DNA from: Ascoidea rubescens DSM 1968 | Taxonomy: Eukaryota > Ascomycota > Saccharomycetes > Ascoideales > Ascoideaceae | NCBI RefSeq assembly: GCF_001661345.1 | Contig: NW_017962919.1 | Span: forward strand, 434,001 to 498,000 | Direction: 5' to 3' | Length of the DNA: 64,000 bases | Shown: positions 40,976 through 50,222 of the stretch, piece after piece | Numbering within the stretch: position 1 is the stretch's first letter | Layout of the letters: each line of letters begins with the position of its first letter | Made by a program: the position numbers and the translations under genes | The notes under the pieces: model-generated | Seen by the model: only the letters and a program-made list of their open reading frames with translations | Told to the model about the DNA's origin: nothing | Databases searched by the model: none

Positions 40976-42349
40976 ATGGACAGAGAATTATGGAATCATC
41001 TTGGTGTTTATCCAGTTGATCAAAAGTTGATAATCAATTTGAATATTTTTTCAGTATTCAAGCTAATCTTTGTCATACACTTAATAATAGTCTATTTCAT
41101 ATTTTATTATTATTTTAAAATTGTCTATTTTCTAGTGATTAACTTTCATTCCTTATTGAATTCCAATTTATTTGATTTAGGTTTTCTCAATTCAAATTTA
41201 AATAATATCAATGATGAAAATGATAGAAATGATAATAATAGTTATCACATTAATTTACCCGATTTGATTGTCCAATTTAAAAATGATCTCAACTCATTCA
41301 TAATAAATCTATTTTATTTCAAAAACTATAAAATAAATTATAAATTTTGGTACCATTTCTTGGATTTATTTCAATATTTAATAAATATAAAATTAAATTT
41401 TTTCATCACTGGGGATACAATTGATTTAGACAACAATTCCATCATATTATCAAATCATAAATCTCTATTAGATTATTTAATTTTCCCTTATTTATCAAAC
41501 TATTTTATAAAACTTTATAATAAAAATAATAAAAATGGTAAGGATAAAGAAGATAGTAAAATATTCATAAATTTAAATTTCTTAACTTGGGCTTTAATTT
41601 GGCAGTTTCCTTCTTTAAAATTGTTTTTAAACTTATTTAATTTGAATGAAAACTGGTTACTAAATAATGACGATTTAACTTATTTATTTGAAAAGAAAAA
41701 CTTATTACAATCTTTTTCTAATCATACTCATGATGATGAAAAGAATACAAATACAAATAAAAATAAAAATAAAAATATAAATATAAATTGGCTAATATTA
41801 TACCCTGAAGTTAATATTTTCACCTTAAAGAATTTAAAAATACAAAACAATAATTCAGTTACTTACAAATTCTTATCAAATTTGTTATATCCAAGATTTT
41901 CTTTTTTGTATCCATTTTTCAATTACTTGGATGATTTAAATATAAATAATAAAAAATTTATAAATTTGAATGATTTCAATAGCTTTAATAATTATAATCG
42001 AATTTATGATATCTCAATCATTTACTATATAATCGGAAATAATAATCATAGTCATAATCATAATCATAATCATGATGGCGAGAATGACTTGAATTTTAAT
42101 TTCAATCCACCTACAATATTGCAATTATTATTATCAAATAACATAAAATCTTTAAACATCAGAATTAATATCAATTCAATTCAGTACCCTAAATTAAGAC
42201 ATTTGAAAAAAAAGAAAAACTTTGAAAAATGGTTTGAAAGTTATTGGTTTAAAAAGGATAAATCAATAAATTTAATAATGAAAAATATTATTAATACTAA
42301 TGTTATTAATAAAAAACATTCAAAGTCAAAACAAAACAAAGTAAAGTAA
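40976..42349 (+). CDS. PlsC-type acyltransferase, Cst26/Psi1-like
   Basis: 457 residues from the ATG at 40976; a TTG ten codons upstream is discounted. One or two membrane segments lie at 20-60. The acyltransferase block I reads NHKSLLD (the NHxxxxD motif) near 168-174. The motif corresponding to FPEGT reads LYPEVN near 280-285, which is an unusual replacement of the conserved Gly. Membrane-associated C-terminal parts follow. Yeast Cst26/Psi1 and YDR018C remodel phosphatidylinositol acyl chains in the ER. Function here is inferred from family only. Asn/Lys-rich insertions are abundant, for example KNTNTNKNKNKNKN, coded by an AAT/AAA repeat near 41750. Confidence 0.72.
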   Translation: MDRELWNHLGVYPVDQKLIINLNIFSVFKLIFVIHLIIVYFIFYYYFKIVYFLVINFHSLLNSNLFDLGFLNSNLNNINDENDRNDNNSYHINLPDLIVQFKNDLNSFIINLFYFKNYKINYKFWYHFLDLFQYLINIKLNFFITGDTIDLDNNSIILSNHKSLLDYLIFPYLSNYFIKLYNKNNKNGKDKEDSKIFINLNFLTWALIWQFPSLKLFLNLFNLNENWLLNNDDLTYLFEKKNLLQSFSNHTHDDEKNTNTNKNKNKNININWLILYPEVNIFTLKNLKIQNNNSVTYKFLSNLLYPRFSFLYPFFNYLDDLNINNKKFINLNDFNSFNNYNRIYDISIIYYIIGNNNHSHNHNHNHDGENDLNFNFNPPTILQLLLSNNIKSLNIRININSIQYPKLRHLKKKKNFEKWFESYWFKKDKSINLIMKNIINTNVINKKHSKSKQNKVK

Positions 42350-42412
42350 AGTAAAGTAAAATAAAATAAAATAAAATTAATTAGAATATTGAAAATTCAA
42401 ACTATTTATAAA

Positions 42413-43867
42413 TCAATTGCCATATTCAAATAAATCCTCGATACTTGAAGCGAATCTCTTAATTCCCTCTAATAACTCATCCTCATCGTCTGCCATTGTC
42501 AATGTTAATCTAACAAAATTAGATTTCCTTATTGCTTCCTCTCCAACAGCTAATACTCTGCCTAGAATAACAATAACACCATGTTTCAAACATTTATTAT
42601 TCAATAAGGCCAAATTTCTAAAAATATCATTTTTCCTTAATTTTTCATTCAATTCAAAATTGATTTTAACCGATAAAAACATACCATTTTTAGGCTCAAT
42701 TACTTCAATGAAATGTTTCTCATTAATCTTTGATGCTTTTAAATAATCATAAAATATTTTTTTTCTAATGGAATAAGCTTTTGAGATTTCAATTTTCCAA
42801 TCTAACCAACTGTCTAACCCACCCCTTTGTTTAATAACGTTATATAAAATAGTTTGAGAAATACCAGATGGAGATCTTGTTGATAACGAGGAAATTGTAG
42901 TTATTGTATCAATAAACCCTTTATGACCAACAACAAAACCTAATCTTGAACCTGGAGCAAAAGTCTTTGAATAGGTTTCGGCTCTTAATACTCTACCAGA
43001 AGTATCAATTGTTAAATAGGATTTCGATAAATATTTATTAATATATTCATCTCTTGTAACGTTACGATTTATAAAATCATCGTTCAATACAATGTAACCA
43101 TAGGGATCATCTTCTATGATCAAGACATCATGTTTTTCAAGAATTTTGTATATTTTTTTTCTTGTCTCCAAACTTGAAGTTGTTCCAATGGGATTTTGAC
43201 CAGTTGGAATGGTATATAAAGCCTTTGGTTTCCTTAAATCTGGATGAATAGCTGACCAGTTATCTAATAAGTTTTCCAATTTTGAAACGTTAATTCCCTC
43301 ACTTTTTTCGTTGAAATCAACAGGAACAGGAACAGCAATTCCACCAAATTGAGATAAATTAAAAGTTGATGGAGTGAAAGTAAATTCTTCAACTAAGACT
43401 GTATCACCGGGATTGATCAACGCTTTGAATATCTTATTTAAACCATCAGCAGCACCAAGAGTAATAACCAAATCCCAGTCATCATAATTTGGTTTATTTA
43501 ACAAAGTCACCAAACTTTTATTAAATTTATAAAGATTGTCATGGCCACTTGGTGCCATATATTGGAAACCATCGGAGATATAAATTAGATCCTCATTTAG
43601 TTCCTTTTTAACGATTTCAATAGTCTTTAAATCCAAGTTATCAATTTCGGCTTTTGATAATTTCTTGGTTTGAAATGGTTTATCAAGAGTATGGACTGTA
43701 ATCTTTTCTATGGGAAAGAACCCATCATTGGGACAACCATAGTTGAGATAAATTGGGTTGGGATGAACTTCACCTCCATCAGTTGCAGGAATTTCAGTTG
43801 AAAATCGGCTTGAGACCTTATTCTTTGTAAATTCAGCCAAGTGGTGAGCAAGTGGAAAAATTGTCAT
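42413..43867 (-). CDS. Aro8/Aro9-type aminotransferase, copy 1
   Basis: 484 residues; fold-type I PLP enzyme. The entry motif INYGCPNDGFFPI-like (LNYGCPNDGFFPIEKI) is followed by LYTIPTGQNPIGT, IIEDDPYGY (the Asp that contacts the PLP ring nitrogen, and Tyr), and SKTFAPGSRLGF with the PLP Schiff-base lysine at 301. Enzymes of this group transaminate aromatic amino acids and 2-aminoadipate in the cytosol. The neighbouring copy 2 (45574-47004) is a clear paralogue in the same orientation, and FLX1 sits between them on the other strand. Substrate cannot be assigned. Confidence 0.9.
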   Translation of the reverse strand: MTIFPLAHHLAEFTKNKVSSRFSTEIPATDGGEVHPNPIYLNYGCPNDGFFPIEKITVHTLDKPFQTKKLSKAEIDNLDLKTIEIVKKELNEDLIYISDGFQYMAPSGHDNLYKFNKSLVTLLNKPNYDDWDLVITLGAADGLNKIFKALINPGDTVLVEEFTFTPSTFNLSQFGGIAVPVPVDFNEKSEGINVSKLENLLDNWSAIHPDLRKPKALYTIPTGQNPIGTTSSLETRKKIYKILEKHDVLIIEDDPYGYIVLNDDFINRNVTRDEYINKYLSKSYLTIDTSGRVLRAETYSKTFAPGSRLGFVVGHKGFIDTITTISSLSTRSPSGISQTILYNVIKQRGGLDSWLDWKIEISKAYSIRKKIFYDYLKASKINEKHFIEVIEPKNGMFLSVKINFELNEKLRKNDIFRNLALLNNKCLKHGVIVILGRVLAVGEEAIRKSNFVRLTLTMADDEDELLEGIKRFASSIEDLFEYGN

Positions 43868-44566
43868 TTCTAGATATGTTCAGTAGACAAGCAAAACCAG
43901 CTAAATTAGCACGAAATTTTGGCAAGAAAAAAAAAATCAAGCTAAGTTCCTTTTAAAATAAGTGAAAATGCTTTTAAGGATTTTGTCAGCGATGTCAAAA
44001 CTATAGTGAATTGGTGATATAAATATGTGTAAGCTAAATAATAACCAAGTTGGATTAGTAATATAAAAAGGCAAATTATCGGTTAATTCTCGAGACGACC
44101 TCACACACTTTACACAGCAAATAAGAGTGAGAAATACAACAATCTCCTCCAACAGCTATAGGAAAGACTTTAACCACATTGGACCGTTTTCAGACCCGAG
44201 ACGTGAACAAAAAGTCGAAGATAAACCGAAAATAAATCCAAGATAACGCTCTGGCTTTGAGCGATAAGGGTTGAGCGGATAAGAAACCACAAACGCGGAA
44301 CGGACACGTGAATATACATAAACACGTGTAGTGATGCACGGAATTTGCGCTGTGTTGCAACTACATCAGATCACGTTTTTGGCTGAATTAGACCCATAAT
44401 TTTGGAATATGTGCGTGCGCGTAGTGTGCATTAACGTGCCTCCTTATTAGTTGATATGCATGGCGTTTTTTTTGTTTTTTTTTCGATTTGAGAAGAAAAT
44501 GGAGGTGTGAGAGAAGAAGTGAACAGTTACTGATCTGTCTCGGGATGTGTTTGAGTTGTTGATACC
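43868..44566. other. Divergent promoter, aminotransferase copy 1 and FLX1
   Basis: Bases about 44200-44440 are GC-richer. Two CACGTG palindromes lie 18 bases apart at 44305-44310 and 44323-44328. A 71-codon leftward frame (43937-44152) has no recognisable features. Confidence 0.6.
44305..44328. promoter_or_regulatory. Paired CACGTG (Cbf1/bHLH-type) sites
   Basis: Two ACACGTG words spaced 18 bases start to start, in the divergent promoter of the aminotransferase and FLX1. CACGTG is the core of yeast Cbf1 and Pho4 sites; which factor binds here is unknown. Confidence 0.5.
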
Positions 44567-45499
44567 ATGGTGTTTGGTGACAGTGTGGACATGAAGGAAC
44601 TATCCCCCAGGTCCAAGGAGGTGATCTCCGGTTTAACTGCTGGGTTTTTGACCACCCTAATCACTCATCCATTAGATTTGATAAAAATTCGGCTACAATT
44701 GGATTATTCAAATCAATCCCACTATATCATATTTAAGAACATTGTAAATAATATACGAGATTCTAGAAATCCAATTATATCCGAGATATACAGAGGCATA
44801 TTTCCAAACTTGATAGGGAATTCCATCGCGTGGTCATTATATTTCACTTTGTATAACGATTTTAAATCCAGAATCAACTTCAACTTCGGTGAAAATAATC
44901 AGAAAAACTCAACTCAAAACTACTTTGCATCTGCTTTCTTAGCTGGTTCTTTGACAACTTTAATGACAAATCCCATATGGGTGCTTAAAACAAGAATATT
45001 GTCCACTTCGAAAACATCTCCTGGTGCTTACAAATCACTAAGCGATGGTATCAAAAGAATATTGAAAGAGGAAAGTATCTTAACATTCTGGAAGGGCTCA
45101 GTACCTGCTTTAATTGGTGTCAGTAAAGGTGCAATTCAATTTTCTATTTATGATAATCTAAAGGATTTTGTTTATTCGAGCAAAAATATGAAAATTTCGA
45201 AAGAAAAACAGAAATTGTCATCTTTGCAATACATCACTTTATCTTCAACATCTCAAATAATTGCAACAACAACTTTGTATCCCTTGCAGATATTCAAATC
45301 AAGATTACAGGATTATAATCATAATATTAATAAACAAAAAAAATTGAATCAAAATATTTTATCCATTTTTAATAAAACTTTTAAAAATGAAGGCTTTACT
45401 GGCTTTTATAAAGGATTATCAACCAATTTAATACGAGTCCTACCGGCAACATGTATAACGTTTACTACTTATGAAAATTTGAAACATTATTTAAATTAA
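44567..45499 (+). CDS. FLX1: Mitochondrial FAD/folate-type carrier Flx1
   Basis: 310 residues, matching yeast Flx1 (311). There are three mitochondrial-carrier repeats with the signatures HPLDLIKIRL, NPIWVLKTRI and YPLQIFKSRL, and six membrane segments. The second repeat's NPIW and the run TRILSTSKTSPGAYKSL are characteristic of Flx1 and its folate/NAD relatives. The ending LPATCITFTTYENLKHYLN matches yeast closely. It moves FAD across the mitochondrial inner membrane. The ATG at 44567 has a good context; a second ATG eight codons on is possible. Confidence 0.93.
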   Translation: MVFGDSVDMKELSPRSKEVISGLTAGFLTTLITHPLDLIKIRLQLDYSNQSHYIIFKNIVNNIRDSRNPIISEIYRGIFPNLIGNSIAWSLYFTLYNDFKSRINFNFGENNQKNSTQNYFASAFLAGSLTTLMTNPIWVLKTRILSTSKTSPGAYKSLSDGIKRILKEESILTFWKGSVPALIGVSKGAIQFSIYDNLKDFVYSSKNMKISKEKQKLSSLQYITLSSTSQIIATTTLYPLQIFKSRLQDYNHNINKQKKLNQNILSIFNKTFKNEGFTGFYKGLSTNLIRVLPATCITFTTYENLKHYLN

Positions 45500-45573
45500 A
45501 TGAATACGATAAACTAGAACTTACAAAGAAAAATACAATACAATACAATACAATAGAAAAGAAAGTAACATAA

Positions 45574-47004
45574 TTAACTATAAAAATACTCTTCAAAACT
45601 TTTTGTTAATCTTCTAGCTCCTTCAATTATTTCTTCAATATTATCAGCCATTGCTAACGTGATTCTGATAAATTTCGCATTTTCTCTTGCTCTTTCTCCA
45701 ACTGCCATCGTTTTTCCTAAGATAACGACAATACCATTATTTAAACAAATATTATACAATTTATCTAAATCACTTTTAATATTATATTCATTTGAATTTG
45801 CATTTTCAAACTTAAAGACAATGGAAATGAACATTCCATTATTTGGCTCAATGATATTGATTAAATTATCTTGAACCAATTTTGTTTTTTTCAAAAATTC
45901 AAGAATTTTATATTTTCTAATTGAATAAGCTTTGCTCAATTCAATTAACCAATTCACCCAGCCTTGAAATCCTCCCTTTTGCAAGATAAGATTTTGAATA
46001 ATTGTTTGAGAGATCCCAGACGCATATGTAGTAGTTAATTCAGTTAATTTCTTTAAATGATCGATGAAAAAATTATTGGCTACAATAAAACCCACTCTCG
46101 AGCCTGGAGCAAAAGTCTTTGAATATGTTTCACATCTTAATACTCTGCTAGAAGTATCAATTGTAAGATAAGATTTTGATATATAATTGTTTATATAATC
46201 ATTAATTGCAATCTTTTTATGAATAAAATCATCATTTAAGATTATATAACCATAGGGGTCATCTTCTATGATTAAAATATCATGAGATTGACAAATGTTA
46301 TAAATTTTCTTTTTAGTTTCCATTGAAGTTGTAATTCCAGTTGGATTTTGGCCATTTGGAATTGTATACAAAGCCTTTGGTTTTCTTAAATTTGGGTGAT
46401 ACGATCTCCAATTATTTAATAAATCTTCAAAAAATTCTAAATCGATTCCATTATTAGAATTTTTATTGGGGTTTAAATTCAATCTAAGAGGAATTGGAAT
46501 ACCCCTATATTGAGTTATTTGATTGACAGTGGGGACAAAAGTATATTCTTCGACTAAAATTGTATCATTGGGGTTAATTAAAATGTTGAAGATTTTATTT
46601 AAACCATCAATAGAACCACAAGTTAACAATAAATCCCAATCATTATAAGCTGGTGGATTGACTTTTAAGATTAATTCTTTATTAAAATTGTAAAAAAGTT
46701 TATCGCCTGTGACCTCCATATATTGAAAACCTTGAGAGATTGTAATTGATTTATTGGTAGTGCTATTTTCATTGTTATTGGTACCATTAATAACAAAATC
46801 TGTTGTATCTTCATTGTTAAATGGCTTATTGATTGATTGAATTGAGATGTTTTTTATTGGAAAGAAACCATGATTCGGACAGCCATAATTGAAATAAATT
46901 GGATTTGGATGAGGAATTTGATAAGATTCGCCAGTAGTAAAATCATTATCAGTTCTATATTTAACAGATTCCGATAAATGATGAGAAAATTCAAGTTTTG
47001 ACAT
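45574..47004 (-). CDS. Aro8/Aro9-type aminotransferase, copy 2
   Basis: 476 residues. Same motifs as copy 1: FNYGCPNHGFFPI, LYTIPNGQNPTGI, IIEDDPYGYI, and SKTFAPGSRVGF with PLP lysine 296. It differs by a shorter region after the first 60 residues that includes an Asn/Thr-rich insertion (bases 46755-46830). Shared stretches such as NDFI(N/H)(R/K)...YLTIDTS(G/S)RVLR(A/C)ETYSKTFAPGSR show a fairly recent local duplication relative to the wider family. Confidence 0.9.
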   Translation of the reverse strand: MSKLEFSHHLSESVKYRTDNDFTTGESYQIPHPNPIYFNYGCPNHGFFPIKNISIQSINKPFNNEDTTDFVINGTNNNENSTTNKSITISQGFQYMEVTGDKLFYNFNKELILKVNPPAYNDWDLLLTCGSIDGLNKIFNILINPNDTILVEEYTFVPTVNQITQYRGIPIPLRLNLNPNKNSNNGIDLEFFEDLLNNWRSYHPNLRKPKALYTIPNGQNPTGITTSMETKKKIYNICQSHDILIIEDDPYGYIILNDDFIHKKIAINDYINNYISKSYLTIDTSSRVLRCETYSKTFAPGSRVGFIVANNFFIDHLKKLTELTTTYASGISQTIIQNLILQKGGFQGWVNWLIELSKAYSIRKYKILEFLKKTKLVQDNLINIIEPNNGMFISIVFKFENANSNEYNIKSDLDKLYNICLNNGIVVILGKTMAVGERARENAKFIRITLAMADNIEEIIEGARRLTKSFEEYFYS

Positions 47005-48393
47005 TATTTTTTTTGTGTGTGTTCAAATTAATATTAGTATTAAAGACTATTGTAATAACATGCAGCGGAAATAGAGTATTTATATAATAATTTGTCTTAC
47101 CCGCAAGTTATAAAATATTGAAAATCTATTAATAAAATGAAATGATTTCATTATCCATTGACTGTATTATATTAGAATTAAATCATAAGGAATTTATATA
47201 ATGAAATTATCAAGTTAAACAATTTGATATTGTTATGGCTTATATGATGCAATACAGTATAGTTATAGTTTTAGTAGGAATATTATTCATACCCTTTACG
47301 ATAGCTGCCCTTATGAATAACCGCTTTTTAGCGATTTTTGCTATTATGTGGTACATATTACGTAATCCCAAAGGAGAAGCATTCTGTTATAAATAGGAAT
47401 AATTTTGTGAATAAAGAGGAAGGAGAAAAACTTTATTAATTATCTTATTATACTGTGTCTTTATAGGATATTAAACGTCAAATTTTAGTAAAATAAATAA
47501 CTAAGATATTGCGAGAAATAAGACAATTAGCTACAACTAGACGAAAGTTTTTCTGAAAAGTCTAATGCCTTTTTTAACACTGGGATTTCTGGAAATCAGC
47601 ATAATAGGATAGTTGTCAAAACATTTTCTTAAATTAAGATGCTGACTGGTTTAGCCAAGGTTATTATAAATGACTAATATCTATGGGTAATAACATAAAA
47701 ATTGATATGAGAACCTGAGAATAACTCCAGCCAAGTAGACAAAGAACCGAAACTCTAATTCAAAACACAATAAACTCCAATGCACCAATACAAATCTTAA
47801 TTGAGATTCCATTGCACTGGTACTGTTTTGTTTGAAGATCACAGAATCCTGCATATATTTGTATACATCATAAACACATAACACGGAAACTCAAAATTTG
47901 TATTTTAAATTGAATTAGAGGTGTTGTTTTGGGATTTTGAGAAAAGTGATGAGCTACGCAGTTTTTCTTCTTCTTTTCTTCTTTTCTTCCTTTTTTGGTT
48001 AGTGTTCAACAAAATATTATTTTATCTGCAAGTCTTCATCTGTTATTACAATCGAATTCAAAGGTTTGAGAAATCATTTTTTACAACTTAAGATTTCTGT
48101 TTGGCACTGTCTGGAATTTTGATGTTTGCAATAAAATTGGAAACATTATGAATTTCAATATTTTTAAGCCATGCAGCACTTTAGTGGGTGTATAGATTAC
48201 TGCTTACCATTTTAAAGTCTTTCAATTGTGATGAAATTGGTTATAATGAGAATATCTAAGGGTCTAAGAATCAATGTAAAGTTGGTATTTAATCAACAAA
48301 TATATCCATGTGTTTTGTTCAAATTTGGATTTTGATTGACCAAAATATAAATATTAGAAGTGTTATAGAAATTTGATAAATGTTAGAAATAAT
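47005..48393. other. Intergenic region upstream of the decayed gene
   Basis: AT-rich. It contains a 53-codon candidate membrane peptide (47235-47396), listed separately. A 67-codon leftward frame (47681-47884) has no recognisable features. Confidence 0.5.
47235..47396 (+). CDS. Possible 53-residue membrane peptide
   Basis: ATG at 47235 to TAG at 47394-47396. The frame reads MAYMMQYSIVIVLVGILFIPFTI and continues through a second hydrophobic stretch RFLAIFAIMWYIL to NPKGEAFCYK. One or two membrane helices with a short basic tail are plausible, and the segment is less AT-rich than its flanks. No family is recognised, and the short length means chance is a real alternative. Confidence 0.35.
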   Translation: MAYMMQYSIVIVLVGILFIPFTIAALMNNRFLAIFAIMWYILRNPKGEAFCYK

Positions 48394-49327
48394 ATGAAAA
48401 TTGGATAAATATTATTCTATTATACTTTCAATAGGTTTATTTTATCTTTTGACTGCTGCAAACACCTACAACGATACAATCAAAAAAACCAGAGTGGTTA
48501 AACTTCAATATGAAGGATCTCAATATGAGTATCTACTTGCTATTTTAGAATCGAGAACTCCTTCACAAAGGTTAAATTTTTCATTCACATTCAGATTTTT
48601 TGATCTTGATGATGAACCAATTCGGTCAATCAACTCTTCATTCAGCTTGAATTTTTTGGATCTAAATATTGCAACTGGTTTTGGAGGTATCGGATACTTT
48701 GCATTTAAATAACAGTATCAGTTACAAGAATTTCAAGTTTGGATTGGCATTTTCAATCAATAGTAATGCTGGGAGTCTCCATATATCATCATTCAAGATC
48801 ACTGATCAAACTTTAGAGTCATAAAACAAAACTAATCTAATTGATATATTAATCAAACAGAACTTGATTGAGAGAAAAGTATTAGTCGAGTACTTCAGAT
48901 ATAACGCACCTAACACCTATAATTACAAATGAAGTCTTTCGGTTGGGGCATTGGTTATACAAAATATCAAGGCAGTTCGACAACTACACCAACGATCAAC
49001 AAATATGACCAAAATCTCAAGCCAAAAATACAACATTTGGATTTCACATTATCATCATTTTCAATCAAGTTATCCACGGGTGTTTTGCAAAAGCTTTATA
49101 ATGGTTCGTATACAGAGACAAAATTTAATTATTGGATTTCCAACTTGGATACAACCCTAGCAAAATCATTTAGTTATATCAATAATGATAACGAGTCCGA
49201 CGCAATAATAACTTTCACTGACAGATTATATCCAATATCATTTTCACATGATGGATCAAAGTCATATTTGCAATCAGATATCTACGAACTATTGTTGAGT
49301 ACAATTGCTCTTGGGATCCTAATTTGA
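48394..49327 (+). pseudogene. Decayed secreted-protein gene, possibly yapsin-like aspartic protease
   Basis: A secretion-signal-like segment (YYSIILSIGLFYLLTAANT) sits in a frame with no ATG; the nearest ATG (48394) is one base out of frame and hits a stop after four codons. The first frame ends at 48712, a second continues in another frame (HLNNSISYKNFKFGLAF) to about 48822, and a third runs 48929-49327. RVVKLQYEGSQYEYLLAI followed by TPSQRLNF resembles the start of yapsin-type aspartic proteases, and GFGGIGY/GWGIGY their GxxGIGY motif; the catalytic DTGS is not seen. I read this as an ancient host pseudogene. Two small real genes are the alternative. Confidence 0.45.
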
Positions 49328-50222
49328 CTGAGCGAAATGTACGTAATCGAACGAGCGAAACACCGAACAATTGCGTAATGGTGATATCCAAACTCACAGC
49401 GCATCACAACATGTTCCTGCAGCTCTCTGCGGCGCCACCCCAACACTGGTACTAGGTTTCAGACCGCTATGGCAGAGCTCTAACTCGCGCGAACAAAGCG
49501 GGAGCGACGCCTATTGCGTCACTGGTGCTGATTTTGTTTGGAAAGGGTTTATTCCGCGCTCCCCCTGCCGTCGCCGCTCCGCCTGTGCACCATTTCCGTT
49601 GTCTTTTTGCCCACTTCAGAGCTGTTTCTGGAGCCCAGACCCTCGTGCAACGCCCAACTCGTGCTTCCTGTGCTGTTTCTGCTTCCTGTGCTTCCTGTGC
49701 TACTTTTTTCAGATTCTCCAGTCTCACGGTCTCTTCCCGCCCTTTCTGTTGCCCTTCCTTTGTGTGATTCCTATCCATCTGCCGGAATTTCTCCTTTATC
49801 TCTGCTGGATGCACATTGCTCAATTGATATCTTGATCCACTCTCATAACATTGTTTGGTATTGTTTCCTTAAGAGAAAAAGTTGGCTCTGGTTGATTAGT
49901 TTATAAATTATTTGTTCTTTTTGTTCTCCTGAATTTTGTGAAACTTAAATTCCGACTACTATTTAACTTCTGTTCAAATAAGATTACTAAAACTATTAGA
50001 TTATCAAAATTTCATATTAACCAAATCAAAAATTAAAATTTCTTAATTTTTCATTTGAAAAACAATATAAATTTAAAACTACTAAACAAAACAAAAAAAC
50101 CATTAAAAGAGAGGTATTAAATAATAAAAAATATTATTATCATTATTATTATCACTATCATTACCATTGTTTTTACTATTAGTATTAATATTATTACCAG
50201 AACTATAAAACCATAATTAAAG
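49328..50222. other. Intergenic region with GC-rich island, PTC1 promoter
   Basis: Bases about 49330-49840 are strongly GC-rich for this genome, with repeated CTTCCTGTG words near 49665-49700, and are open in several overlapping frames on both strands. From 49890 to the PTC1 start the sequence is very AT-rich with ATTATT runs near 50120-50160. Confidence 0.55.

Noticed and set aside
49371-49906. Four overlapping frames of 80-154 codons in the GC-rich island before PTC1
   Set aside because: Same reason: composition-driven openness, Cys/Pro/Ser-rich nonsense peptides, no homology I recognise.
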